From Gemmatimonadaceae bacterium (GTDB taxonomy: Bacteria; Gemmatimonadota; Gemmatimonadetes; Gemmatimonadales; Gemmatimonadaceae): 64,000 nucleotides of DNA. The position numbers and the translations under genes were made by a program. The stretch is from contig JAIBBJ010000024.1 in the NCBI GenBank assembly GCA_019694735.1, positions 1 to 64,000 on the forward strand, in the 5' to 3' direction. This document shows, piece by piece, positions 47,036-55,226 of the stretch. The notes under the pieces are model-generated. The model had not been told where the DNA came from. It worked only from the letters and a program-made list of their open reading frames with translations, and did not search any database. Position 1 is the first letter of the stretch. Every line of letters begins with the position of its first letter.

Positions 47036-47063
47036 AACGCGCGGCCCGATCGGGTCGCGCGTT
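47036..47063 (+). terminator. Hairpin terminator after the small lipoprotein
   Basis: A 13-bp stem with one G-T pair (47036-47048 with 47051-47063; effectively a 4-base loop) starts 24 bases past the stop codon. It is followed by CGTCGTT, so the T-tract is weak. Confidence 0.7.
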
Positions 47064-47106
47064 CGTCGTTCCGGGAACATCGGCGCCGCCGTCGCGCGCC
47101 GCGCGG

Positions 47107-48060
47107 TCAGTAGGTGATCGGCTCCACGGTCGCCGCCACCGCCCCGCGATCATCGCGCGCCGTCACGACGGAGCCGGGCGACAGCTCACGCCGCACCATC
47201 GCGATCGCAAGCGGCCCGCGCCCGGCGGCGTCCGTCACGCTGCGGACGTCCCCCACCTCGCCGCCTGCGGCGTCGAGCACCCGCATCCCGGGGCGCAGCG
47301 GCTGTGTGCTGGCGAGCCATCGCAGCTGACGGTTCACGTGGCCACGGAAGTGGATCCGCGCGACGACCTCCTGGCCCGTGTAGCACCCCTTGTTGAACGA
47401 GATCGCGCCGAGCGCGTCGAGCAGCGCCTCCTGCGGCAGCGTCTCCGCATCCATGTCCACGCCCCAGCGCGGCATGCCGCGTGCGATCCGGTCCGCCTCG
47501 ACTGCGGTCGCCGGGGCCTCGGCGATGCCGGCGGCCCGGAGCGCCTCGCGCAGCACCGCGATCCGGCCCGCCGACGCGAAGAGGTCGAATCCCGGCGAGC
47601 GGTGGTCGGTCGCGCGCACGACGTGGACCGCATCCTCCGGCGCGCCGAGCGTCAGGCCCCCCAGCGGCACGAGCCCCTCGAGCGCCGGGGCGGCGTCCAG
47701 GGACCCGAGGGCCGCGGCCGTGGCGCGGGCCGCGCCGTCGCCGCGCACGGCGAGGCAGCCCGACTCGGCCGTCACCACGGCGTACCGCGCGAGCCGCGGG
47801 TTCACGAACTTGCGGATCATCGTCGTGAATCCCTCCGCCGCCGCCGCATCCGCATCGACGAGCAGGTCCGTCCCGCGGTCGAACACGCGGCAGAGCGCGA
47901 GCACCTTGCCCTTCGGCGTGAGCGCCGCGGCGTACTGCCCTGCGAACGGGCCGAGCGCGGCGATGTCGTTCGTGAGCAGTCCACCGAGCGCGGCCTTCGC
48001 GCCCGTCCCCGCGAAGGTCATCCGCATCCGGTCGCTGCGGTCATGCCACGCCAGCGTCAT
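47107..48060 (-). CDS. ygfZ: YgfZ/GcvT-like folate-binding protein
   Basis: A 317-residue protein of the YgfZ/IBA57 family, aminomethyltransferase-fold, tetrahydrofolate-dependent helpers of Fe-S cluster assembly and repair, including that of MiaB. It has the diagnostic motif NKGCYTGQEVVAR (K-G-C-Y-x-G-Q-E, the redox/THF Cys) near residue 225, preceded by IARGMPRWGVDMDAETLPQEAL. Its ATG overlaps the HAD gene's stop by 4 bases (ATGA), so the two are coupled. Nearby enzymes with Fe-S clusters (GlcF, MutY, Mo-oxidoreductase) would be beneficiaries. Confidence 0.92.
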   Translation of the reverse strand: MTLAWHDRSDRMRMTFAGTGAKAALGGLLTNDIAALGPFAGQYAAALTPKGKVLALCRVFDRGTDLLVDADAAAAEGFTTMIRKFVNPRLARYAVVTAESGCLAVRGDGAARATAAALGSLDAAPALEGLVPLGGLTLGAPEDAVHVVRATDHRSPGFDLFASAGRIAVLREALRAAGIAEAPATAVEADRIARGMPRWGVDMDAETLPQEALLDALGAISFNKGCYTGQEVVARIHFRGHVNRQLRWLASTQPLRPGMRVLDAAGGEVGDVRSVTDAAGRGPLAIAMVRRELSPGSVVTARDDRGAVAATVEPITY

Positions 48061-48746
48061 CGGCGGCGCTCCGACCCGGTGCCGAGCAGCGCGCGGACGC
48101 GCTCGGGGGTCAGGTCGGCGAGGGTCTCCACCCACGCATCGCCCTCGATGGCCTCGTGGGGCGGGATCGCGCCGACGCCGACGCTCGCGAGCCCCGCGGC
48201 GCGCGCGCCGCGCAGGCCCACCACGTGGTCCTCGACCGCCAGCGCGCGCAGCTGCTGGCCGGGGAAGAGCTGGCCGACCCGTGCGAGCGCCGCGAGCCAC
48301 GGCTCGCGTGCGGGCTTCGCGGGCTGCACGTCCTCGCACGCGACGATGGGACGGAAGAGCCCGTCGAGGTCGGCGAGGCCGAGCAGGAACTCCACCTCGC
48401 GGCGCGTGGCGCGGGTGACGAGCGCGACGCGCGCGTGGGTCGCGAGCCGTTCGACCGCGGCGCGCACGCCGGGGGTCAGCGGCAGTCCCTTGCCGACGCG
48501 GATGGCGAAGGTGCGCTCGGCGCGCAGGCGGCCGAGTTCGACGGCGGTCTCATCGTCGGGTGCGCCGGCGGCGCGTCGGGCGCGCCGGACGGCCTCCTCG
48601 GTCGGGTAGCCAGCGGCCTGCGCCAGGATCGCGTCGGTGGCGACGATCCCCTCGACCGCGAGCGATTCCGTGAGCGCGACCCGCCGGGCACTCATCGTCT
48701 CGACGAGGACCCCTTCGAACTCGATCAGCAGGACCGGGACTTCCAT
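48057..48746 (-). CDS. HAD-superfamily protein with substituted catalytic aspartates
   Basis: A 229-residue protein with the fold of a beta-phosphoglucomutase/phosphatase-like HAD hydrolase: motif II VALVTRATRREVEF, motif III ACEDVQPAKPAREPW with the conserved Lys, motif IV ALAVEDHVVGLRGARAAGL. Motif I reads LIEFEGVLVET: the usual D-x-D is replaced by E9-x-E11, so the phosphoaspartate nucleophile is missing. It may be inactive, a regulatory binder, or a rare Glu variant. It starts at ATG 48746, 10 bases after glcF, and its stop overlaps ygfZ. Beside glycolate oxidase, an ancestral phosphoglycolate phosphatase role is a natural guess, but the Glu substitution speaks against normal catalysis. 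Confidence 0.87.
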   Translation of the reverse strand: MEVPVLLIEFEGVLVETMSARRVALTESLAVEGIVATDAILAQAAGYPTEEAVRRARRAAGAPDDETAVELGRLRAERTFAIRVGKGLPLTPGVRAAVERLATHARVALVTRATRREVEFLLGLADLDGLFRPIVACEDVQPAKPAREPWLAALARVGQLFPGQQLRALAVEDHVVGLRGARAAGLASVGVGAIPPHEAIEGDAWVETLADLTPERVRALLGTGSERRR

Positions 48747-48756
48747 GGTCCGCAGT

Positions 48757-50013
48757 CTAATCGCGCCCCGCCCCCCGGGCGTAGCCCTCGTCCAGCAACT
48801 CGACAGGATGGCGCGCGGACACCCCGCTCCCGCTGCGGACGAGCCCGCCGCCGATCTGCATCAGGCAGCCCGGGTTCCCCGTCGCGACGACCTGCGCCCC
48901 CGACTCGGCGATGCGCGCCAGCTTCGGCGCGAGCACGCGCGACGAGACGTCGGGCATCACGAGGTTGTAGATGCCCGCGCTCCCGCAGCACTGGTCGCTG
49001 TCGGCGAGCGGGACCAGCGCCACCTGCGGCGCGGCGCGGAGCACGGCGAGCGGCGGCTGCACGACGCGCTGGGCATGCTGCAGATGACAGGGGGCATCGT
49101 ACGCGACCCGCACGCGCGGCCCGTCCGCCGTCGCGGGCAGGACCGGGGCCGCGGCTGCGAGCACCTCGTGGGCGTCGCGCACCTTCGCGGCGAAGGCCGC
49201 CGCGCGCGCCGACCACGCCGGGTCGTCGGCGAGGAGGTGCCCGTACTCCTTGCACATCGCGCCGCAGCCGGCCGAGTTCACGACGATGGTGTCGGCGCCG
49301 CTGCGCTCGAACGCGGCGATGTTGTCGCGGGCGAGCACCTGTGCGGTCGCGCGGTCGCCGGCGTGCGCGTGCAGCGCGCCGCAGCAGCGCTGGCCTGGCG
49401 CGTCCCGCAGCGCGTGCCCGGTCGCGATCAGCACGCGCTCGGTCGCGCGGTTCACGCTGGCGAACAGCCCCTCCATCACGCAGCCCGTCAGGAGCGCGGT
49501 GGTGCCGCGCGCGCCGTCGCCCTCCGGGGTCCACACGCGCGCGGCTGGCCGTGCCGTGGACGCCAGCATCGCGAACGGCATGCCGAAGCCCGCCGGCAGC
49601 ACACGCGCCAGCAGCGCGGCCAGTCCGCTGCCGCGTGCGAGGCGCGCGAACGCGAGGGCCGGCCGGAGCAGCCACTCGCGCGCGAACACCGCGAGCACCA
49701 GGCGCGCCACGAACGGGACCGGCCGCGCCTTGGCCAGGCGCGCGCGCGTCTCCTCGAGCAGCAGGCCGTACGGCACGCCGCTCGGGCACGCCGTCTCGCA
49801 GCCGCGGCACCCGAGGCAGGCATCGAGGTGCGCGGTGATGTCGCGGTCGTCGGCGCGCACGGTGCCGTCGGCGAGCGCCGCCATCAGCAGCACGCGGCCG
49901 CGGGGCGAGTCGTTCTCGTCCTCGAGCGCGAGGTACGTCGGGCACGCGGGGAGGCAGAAGCCGCAGTGCACGCAGGCATCGAGCCCTTCCCGGAGTTCCT
50001 GGTCGCGGTTCAC
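48757..50013 (-). CDS. glcF: Glycolate oxidase iron-sulfur subunit
   Basis: A 418-residue subunit with two [4Fe-4S] ferredoxin motifs at the N-terminus (C14-x2-C17-x2-C20-x3-C24, and C66-x2-C69-x2-C72-x3-C76) and two CCG-domain repeats (GQRCCGALHAHAG; DSDQCCGSAGIYN). These are the standard features of GlcF. It accepts electrons from GlcD/GlcE and passes them to the quinone pool. It starts at a GTG that overlaps the glcE stop by 4 bases (GTGA). It is the third gene of the glcD-glcE-glcF operon and is followed by the HAD-like gene after 10 bases. Confidence 0.96.
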   Translation of the reverse strand: MNRDQELREGLDACVHCGFCLPACPTYLALEDENDSPRGRVLLMAALADGTVRADDRDITAHLDACLGCRGCETACPSGVPYGLLLEETRARLAKARPVPFVARLVLAVFAREWLLRPALAFARLARGSGLAALLARVLPAGFGMPFAMLASTARPAARVWTPEGDGARGTTALLTGCVMEGLFASVNRATERVLIATGHALRDAPGQRCCGALHAHAGDRATAQVLARDNIAAFERSGADTIVVNSAGCGAMCKEYGHLLADDPAWSARAAAFAAKVRDAHEVLAAAAPVLPATADGPRVRVAYDAPCHLQHAQRVVQPPLAVLRAAPQVALVPLADSDQCCGSAGIYNLVMPDVSSRVLAPKLARIAESGAQVVATGNPGCLMQIGGGLVRSGSGVSARHPVELLDEGYARGAGRD

Positions 50014-50942
50014 GTCGGGTCGCCGAGCAGGCCGGGGTTGAGGATGCGGGCGGGGTCGAAGCGGTCGCGGAGTCGGCTCGCGAGGGCGTCCCATCGCCAG
50101 CCGGTGAGCCGGGGGGCCGGCGCCAGCCGTGCGCGGATGGTGGACCACGCCGCGGCCTCGAGCTCGGTCACCGCGCCGAGCGAGCCGACGGCCGTGCGTG
50201 CCTCGCGGACGAGCGCCGCGTTGCCGCCGAGCCGGACGAGATGGGTCGCGCCGGGCGCGCCGATGGCCGCCGCGTCCGCGGCCTCGACGGCGACCACGCC
50301 GAGCGGCGCGAGCGGGCCGCGCGTGAACGCGGCGAGCCGCGAGGTCGCGGCCTCGGTGGCGGGGCATGCCACCGCGAGCGTGACGTCCACGGCCGGCCGC
50401 GCCCGCAGCCGCAGGTGCAGGCGCGTGATCACCGCGAGCGTCCCCCACGCGCCGGTCACGGCGCGCGTGAGGTCGAAGCCGGCGACGTTCTTCACCACGC
50501 GGCCGCCCGCGCGCACGATCCGGCCGGTGCCGTCCACGCACTCGACGCCGAGGACGAGCTGGCGCGGACGCCCGAGGCGCTCGGCGAACGGGCCCGTCGT
50601 CGCGGTCGCGATCGTCGCGCCGACCGTGCCGTGGTCGTCGCCCCAGGGCAGGAGCGGACACCACTGACCGTGCGCGGCGGTCGCCGCGTCGAGTTCGGCG
50701 AGTGTGGTCGCGGCGCCGACGCTGATGGTGAGGTCGGCGGGGGTGTAAGCCTCGATGCCCCGGAACGCACCGAGGGAGAGGTGCTCGGCCTCGCGCACCG
50801 GATGCCCGGCGTCCATCCAGGTCGCGGCGCCCGCGATGCGCAGTCCGCGCCGTGCTCCGCTGGCGGACGCCGGTGCGCCCGCGCGGGCGCGCACCAGCGC
50901 CGCGAGCGCCTCCACGGTCGCCGGGCGATGGTCCGCGCTCAC
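50010..50942 (-). CDS. glcE: Glycolate oxidase FAD-binding subunit
   Basis: A 310-residue FAD-binding (PCMH-type) subunit. TPADLTISVGAATTLAELDAATAAHGQWCPL, GATIATATTGPFAERLGRPRQLVLGVECVDGTGRIVRAGGRVVKNVAGFDLTR (FAD cradle) and the C-terminal FDPARILNPG are typical of GlcE. It supplies part of the FAD site in the GlcDEF complex, converting glycolate to glyoxylate. It starts at a GTG overlapping the glcD stop by 4 bases, and its stop overlaps the glcF start likewise. Confidence 0.95.
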   Translation of the reverse strand: MSADHRPATVEALAALVRARAGAPASASGARRGLRIAGAATWMDAGHPVREAEHLSLGAFRGIEAYTPADLTISVGAATTLAELDAATAAHGQWCPLLPWGDDHGTVGATIATATTGPFAERLGRPRQLVLGVECVDGTGRIVRAGGRVVKNVAGFDLTRAVTGAWGTLAVITRLHLRLRARPAVDVTLAVACPATEAATSRLAAFTRGPLAPLGVVAVEAADAAAIGAPGATHLVRLGGNAALVREARTAVGSLGAVTELEAAAWSTIRARLAPAPRLTGWRWDALASRLRDRFDPARILNPGLLGDPT

Positions 50943-52357
50943 GGCAGGCCTCGCGCCGCGGGCGCCGCATGCCATTCGCGGCAGCTGTGCACCGGCACCA
51001 CCTTGCCGGGGTTGGCGCGCCGGGCGGGGTCGAAGACGTCGCGCAGCGCGCACATCGCGTCGAGCGTGTCGGCGGTGAAGAGCCGCTCCATGTACGGCAG
51101 CTTGTCGAGTCCGACGCCGTGCTCGCCGGTGATCGTCCCGCCGGCCGCGATGCAGGCCGCCATCACCTCGCCCATCGCCGCGTGCACGCGCGCGGCCTCG
51201 TCGGCATCGTGCGCGTCGTACGGGATGTTGGGGTGCAGGTTGCCGTCGCCGGCGTGGAAGACGTTGCAGATGCGCACGCGGTGGCGCGCCCCGATCGCCG
51301 CGATCGTGTCGAGGAGTTCGGCGAGCCGCGTGCGCGGCACCACCGCGTCCTGCACCACGAGGTGCGGCGCGACGCGGCCCATCGCGCCGAACGCCTTCTT
51401 GCGCCCCTGCCAGAGCCGCGCACGTTCGGCCGGGTCGGTCGCCGTGCGCACGCCGCGCGCCCCGGCCGCACGGCAGAGCGCCTCCACGGCCGCGGCATCG
51501 TCGTCGAGGCCGGCCGCGGCGCCGTCCACCTCCACGAGCAGCACCGCCGCCGCGTCGCGCGGATAGCCGGCGGCGTAGATGCTCGACTCCACCGCCTCGA
51601 TGGTCGGCCGGTCCATGAGTTCGAGCGCCGCCGGGAGGATCCCGGCGGCGATGATGCGCGAGGTCGCATCGGCGGCCGCGCGCACGGTCGTGAAGTCGGC
51701 GAGCAGTGTGATCACGCGCTCGGGGTCCGGCGTGAGCCGCACCGTGACGTCGGCGACGACGCCGAAGCAGCCTTCGCTCCCGATGAAGGCGCCGAGGAGG
51801 TCGTAGCCGGGGGCCTCGTCACCGCGATCGAGGATCACGACCTCGCCGTCCGGCAGCACCACGGTCGCGCGCAGCACGTGGTCGAGCGTGACGCCGTACT
51901 TCAGGCAGTGCGGCCCGCCCGCGTTCTCGGCGACGTTGCCGCCGATCGTGCACGCGGCCTGCGACGACGGGTCGGGCGCGTAGTGGAGGCCGTGCGGCGC
52001 CGCGGCGCGCGTGAGGAGCGCGTTCACCACACCGGGCTCCACCGTCGCGGTCCGCGCCTCCGGGTCGAGCGCCAGGATCCGCTTCAGCCGGTGGAGCCCG
52101 AGGAGCGTGACACCATCGGCGAGCGCGCCCCCGGAGAGGCCGGTGCCGGCACCGCGGGCCACGAACGGCGCGCCGTGGGCGGCGAGCGCACGCACGACCG
52201 CGATGAGCTCGTCGCGGGCGCCGGGGAACACCGCGAGCGCCGGCGCGCGGCGCAGGCCGGGCAGCGCGTCGGAGCGGTAGGCGAGGAGCTGCGACGCGCG
52301 CTCGAGGACGTGCGCGTCGCCGACGATCCTCCGGAGCTCCGGGCCGAGCGGGGTCAC
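50939..52357 (-). CDS. glcD: Glycolate oxidase catalytic subunit
   Basis: A 472-residue FAD-linked oxidase of the GlcD family. GAPFVARGAGTGLSGGALADG and TIGGNVAENAGGPHCLKYGVTLDHVL form the FAD-binding cradle, and the C-terminal cap carries CNVFHAGDGNLHPNIPYD with TITGEHGVGLDKLPYM, the substrate-binding histidines. It oxidises glycolate (and D-lactate) at the membrane. It opens the glcDEF operon with GTG 52357, just after the terminator of the upstream sigma gene. The order D-E-F matches E. coli, but without glcG or the GlcC regulator. Confidence 0.97.
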   Translation of the reverse strand: MTPLGPELRRIVGDAHVLERASQLLAYRSDALPGLRRAPALAVFPGARDELIAVVRALAAHGAPFVARGAGTGLSGGALADGVTLLGLHRLKRILALDPEARTATVEPGVVNALLTRAAAPHGLHYAPDPSSQAACTIGGNVAENAGGPHCLKYGVTLDHVLRATVVLPDGEVVILDRGDEAPGYDLLGAFIGSEGCFGVVADVTVRLTPDPERVITLLADFTTVRAAADATSRIIAAGILPAALELMDRPTIEAVESSIYAAGYPRDAAAVLLVEVDGAAAGLDDDAAAVEALCRAAGARGVRTATDPAERARLWQGRKKAFGAMGRVAPHLVVQDAVVPRTRLAELLDTIAAIGARHRVRICNVFHAGDGNLHPNIPYDAHDADEAARVHAAMGEVMAACIAAGGTITGEHGVGLDKLPYMERLFTADTLDAMCALRDVFDPARRANPGKVVPVHSCREWHAAPAARGLP

Positions 52358-52372
52358 GACCGCAAAGCTACA

Positions 52373-52408
52373 CGAAGGGGGCCCGGATTCGCATCCGGAC
52401 CCCCTTCG
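52373..52408 (-). terminator. Hairpin between the sigma gene and glcD
   Basis: A 16-bp stem interrupted by one C-A mismatch (52373-52388 with 52393-52408) around a 4-base TCGC loop. It lies 51 bases past the sigma-factor stop and 15 bases before the glcD start, so it can end the sigma transcript, or attenuate read-through into glcD. Confidence 0.65.
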
Positions 52409-52458
52409 ACCCTCGCCGCGCGATCACCGGGCGCGCGACGAGCGGCTGCGTCCCGCGG

Positions 52459-53352
52459 TCAGGTGATCGCCCAGAACCCGGCCAGCGACCGGCCCTCGGG
52501 CGACGTGCGGAGCTTGTCGAACGCGCGCTCCCGGATCTGCCGGATGCGCTCGCGCGTCACGCCCATCAGCTCGCCGATCTTCTCGAGCGTCATCGCCTCG
52601 GCGCCCTCGTCGAGCCCATAGTACAGGTTGAGGATCTTGCGCTCGCGCGGCGTCAGGTACTTCCGGAAGACGTTGTCGATGCACTCGCGCATGAGCTTGA
52701 AGTCCGTGCGCTCCTCGATCTCGATGCCGTCGCCGCCGGCGAAGCGCTCGCCGAGCGTGCACGCCTCGCGGTCGGAACGGTCCACCGGGGCATCGAGCGA
52801 CAGTTCGGTGGAGGACATCTGCTTCGCGGCGCGGACCTGCTCCGGCGTCTCCTCGAGCAGGCGGCCGATCTCATGGTCGGTCGGGTCGCGCTTGAGCACC
52901 TGCGCGAGCACGGTCTCGGCGCGCGAGAGCCGGATGAGCTGCGAGTTCTGGTTGAGCGGGATGCGGACCGAGCGCGTCTGCTCGGCGAGCGCCTTCAGCA
53001 CCGCCTGGCGCACCCACCACACGGCATACGAGATGAACTTGACGCCCTGGTCGGGGTCGAACTTCCGGACCGCCTTGAGCAGGCCCTCGTTGCCGATGGC
53101 GACGAGCTCGGAGAGGTCGAGCCCGTGGCCCTGGTACTTCTTCACATAGCTGATCACGAACCGGAGGTTCGCCGTGACGAGTCGTTCGGCGGCTGCCTCA
53201 TCGCCCTTCTGGGCGAGACGGGCCAGGCGCCGCTCCTCGGCGGCGTCGGTGATCAGCGGGAGCTTCTGGATGTCCGAGAGGTACTGGTCGAACGCGGAAG
53301 AGGGTGAGGAACGGAAGTAACCTTTCGATCGGGACTCGGTCGCGTGCTGCAT
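52459..53352 (-). CDS. RpoD/RpoS-type primary-like sigma factor
   Basis: A 297-residue sigma-70 factor with regions 1.2 (SAFDQYLSDIQKLPLITDAAEERRLARLAQKGD), 2 (ANLRFVISYVKKYQGHGLDLSELVAIGNEGLLKAVRKFDPDQGVKFISYAVWWVRQAVLKALAEQ), 3 (VRIPLNQNSQLIRLSRAETVL) and 4 (LTPRERKILNLYYGLDEGAEAMTLEKIGELMGVTRERIRQIRERAFDKLR). It lacks region 1.1 and the non-conserved insert, so it is shorter than a typical RpoD and resembles a group 2 (RpoS-like or HrdB-related) factor, or the compact primary factor of this phylum. ATG 53352 is chosen; a GTG two codons upstream is possible. The gene sits alone with a terminator on each side. Confidence 0.95.
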   Translation of the reverse strand: MQHATESRSKGYFRSSPSSAFDQYLSDIQKLPLITDAAEERRLARLAQKGDEAAAERLVTANLRFVISYVKKYQGHGLDLSELVAIGNEGLLKAVRKFDPDQGVKFISYAVWWVRQAVLKALAEQTRSVRIPLNQNSQLIRLSRAETVLAQVLKRDPTDHEIGRLLEETPEQVRAAKQMSSTELSLDAPVDRSDREACTLGERFAGGDGIEIEERTDFKLMRECIDNVFRKYLTPRERKILNLYYGLDEGAEAMTLEKIGELMGVTRERIRQIRERAFDKLRTSPEGRSLAGFWAIT

Positions 53353-53538
53353 ACCCACCCCATACCCGCGTGTTGAAGGGAGATTGGCGCCCCGCTCGGG
53401 GAGCCGAACCCGCTACGCATTCAGGGACGTGCGTGACCGGCGCGAACCTGCCGGACGGCCAAGGCTAAAGGCGGTCCGTCGGAACGGTCAACAGCCAAGA
53501 ACCGTGCCAAGGCGACACTTTGGCGTCGTCAAGGCGCC

Positions 53539-53561
53539 ATCCCGTTGGAGGTCAACGGGAT
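53539..53561 (-). terminator. Hairpin downstream of aroB
   Basis: A 9-bp perfect stem ATCCCGTTG / CAACGGGAT with a 5-base loop, 9 bases past the aroB stop. There is no T-tract on the minus strand. The following roughly 185 bases to the sigma gene have no open frame and hold several further short dyads. Confidence 0.6.
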
Positions 53562-53569
53562 ACGGCTGT

Positions 53570-54664
53570 TCACAATGTTTCCAGTGCCCGGAGCACGTCC
53601 GCGTCGGGGACCCGGACGCCGTACGCGGTCTCGCTGCCTGCCATCTCGCCCAGGGCGCGCGGGAGCGCGTATTCGACCTGGCCGGCGCGCGCCTTCTTGT
53701 CGGTGCGCGTGGCGGTGATGACCTCGGCCGGGCTGATGCCCGCCGGGAGCCGGACGGGGAGCCCGGCGGCGTCGCAGACGGTCGCGATCTGGTCGGCGAG
53801 CCCGCGTGGCGCGAGGTGGAGCCGCTCGGCGATGATCGCCTCCGTCACCATGCCGATCGCCACGGCCTCGCCGTGCGACACGCCGTACGCCGTCACCTGC
53901 TCGATCGCGTGCGCGACGGTGTGGCCGAAGTTGAGGATCTTCCGCAGACCGCCCTCGCGCTCGTCCTGGCGCACCACCTGCACCTTGATCTCGATCGAGC
54001 GGCGGACAAGGTGCAACTGCGTCGCCTCGTCGGGGCTCCCGGTGTCGAGGATCTGCCGCAGGTTCGCGGCGATCCAGCCGAAGTAGGCGGGGTCGGCGAT
54101 GACGCCGTGCTTGATCGCCTCGGCGAGTCCCTGCCGGAGCTCCCGTGGCGGCAGCGTCGACAGGAGGCGCGGGTCGGCGAGCACCAGCACGGGATGGTGG
54201 AAGGCGCCGACCAGGTTCTTGCCCGCCGGGGTGTCCACGCCCGTCTTGCCGCCGATCGAGGAATCGATCATCGCGAGGAGCGAGGTCGGGACGTGCACGA
54301 GGGGGATGCCGCGGAGGAACGTCGCGGCCACGAAGCCCGCGAGGTCGCCGGTGACGCCGCCGCCGAGCGCGACGAGGACGGTGTCGCGGCCGCATCCGGC
54401 GGCGACCAGCTGGTCGCTCAGGACGCCCCACGTCTGGCGGGTCTTCTGGGCCTCGCCGGCGGGGAAGGTCAGGAGGAGCGGCGCCGGCGTCGTGCTGCCG
54501 AAGGCGGCGATGGCGGGCGCGCCGTAGAACTGGGCGACCGCCTGGTCGGCGATGATCGCGACGCGGTGGCCGGGCACGCGCTGGGCGACCCGCTGCCCCA
54601 GCGAGGCGAGGCCGCCCGGGACGACCTCCAACTGCGCGCCGTGCAGGGTCAGCCCGACCGGCAC
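53570..54664 (-). CDS. aroB: 3-dehydroquinate synthase
   Basis: A 364-residue NAD+- and Zn2+-dependent enzyme, the second step of the shikimate pathway. DTVLVALGGGVTGDLAGFVAATFLRGIPLVHVPTSLLAMIDSSIGGKTGVDTPAGKNLVGAFHHP is the hallmark cofactor- and substrate-binding block. RQGLAEAIKHGVIAD holds the zinc Glu, and LNFGHTVAHAIE and VSHGEAVAIGM hold the two zinc His. Length is normal (about 360). It starts at GTG 54664, one base after the adenosyltransferase stop, so the genes are likely in one operon, although the pathways are unrelated. A 9-bp hairpin follows. Confidence 0.97.
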   Translation of the reverse strand: MPVGLTLHGAQLEVVPGGLASLGQRVAQRVPGHRVAIIADQAVAQFYGAPAIAAFGSTTPAPLLLTFPAGEAQKTRQTWGVLSDQLVAAGCGRDTVLVALGGGVTGDLAGFVAATFLRGIPLVHVPTSLLAMIDSSIGGKTGVDTPAGKNLVGAFHHPVLVLADPRLLSTLPPRELRQGLAEAIKHGVIADPAYFGWIAANLRQILDTGSPDEATQLHLVRRSIEIKVQVVRQDEREGGLRKILNFGHTVAHAIEQVTAYGVSHGEAVAIGMVTEAIIAERLHLAPRGLADQIATVCDAAGLPVRLPAGISPAEVITATRTDKKARAGQVEYALPRALGEMAGSETAYGVRVPDADVLRALETL

Positions 54665-54665
54665 G

Positions 54666-55217
54666 TTACCAGGTCACCTCGCCCGCGCCGGCCCGCTTGT
54701 TCGCCACACGGGCGAGCACGAAGAGCAGGTCGGAGAGGCGGTTCAGGTAGACGATGACGATCTGCGGCACCTCGGCCTCGCGCTGCAAGTGGATCACGGC
54801 GCGCTCGGCGCGGCGGCAGGTGGTGCGGGCGACATGGAGCGCCGCGGCCTTCGGCGTGCCGCCGGGCAGGATGAACGCCTTCAGCGGCTCCAGTTCGCCC
54901 TCGCCGTCGTCGATCGCCTGCTCGAGCTGTGCGATGCGCGCGTCGGAGATCCGGGCCTTCTCCAGCTGCTCGCGCATCTTCTCGAGGTCGGGCGTCGCGA
55001 GCAGCGCGCCGAGCGCGAAGAGGTCGCGCTGGACCGGCGCGATGACCTCGTCGATGCGCGGCATCATCTCGATCGACCGGGCGAGCCCGAGGACGGCGTT
55101 GAGCTCGTCCACGGCGCCGTAGGCCTCGACGCGGGGATGGTCCTTGGCGACGCGTCCGCCGCCGAAGAGGCCGGTGTCGCCGTCGTCGCCGGTCTTCGTG
55201 TAGATCTTGAGGGTCAT
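54666..55217 (-). CDS. Cob(I)alamin adenosyltransferase, PduO type
   Basis: A 183-residue ATP:corrinoid adenosyltransferase. It shows KIYTKTGDDGDTGLFGGGRVAKDHPRVEAYGAVDELNAVLG at the N-terminus (ATP site TKxGDxGxTxLxxGxRVxK), FILPGGTPKAAALHVARTTCRRAERAVIHL in the middle, and VIVYLNRLSDLLFVLARVAN at the end. These are the PduO/MMAB signatures. It makes adenosylcobalamin for mutases or eliminases. The window also encodes the methylcobalamin enzyme MetH. ATG 55217 starts the protein. It lies 9 bases before the kinase gene's stop. Confidence 0.95.
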   Translation of the reverse strand: MTLKIYTKTGDDGDTGLFGGGRVAKDHPRVEAYGAVDELNAVLGLARSIEMMPRIDEVIAPVQRDLFALGALLATPDLEKMREQLEKARISDARIAQLEQAIDDGEGELEPLKAFILPGGTPKAAALHVARTTCRRAERAVIHLQREAEVPQIVIVYLNRLSDLLFVLARVANKRAGAGEVTW

Positions 55218-55226
55218 CGCCGGAAT

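Noticed and set aside
53353-53569. A sigma-54-like promoter (TGGCAC-5-TTGG) in the gap before the primary-type sigma gene
   Set aside because: The -12 element lacks the conserved GC step and no enhancer-binding protein or RpoN is visible; too weak to report as a site.
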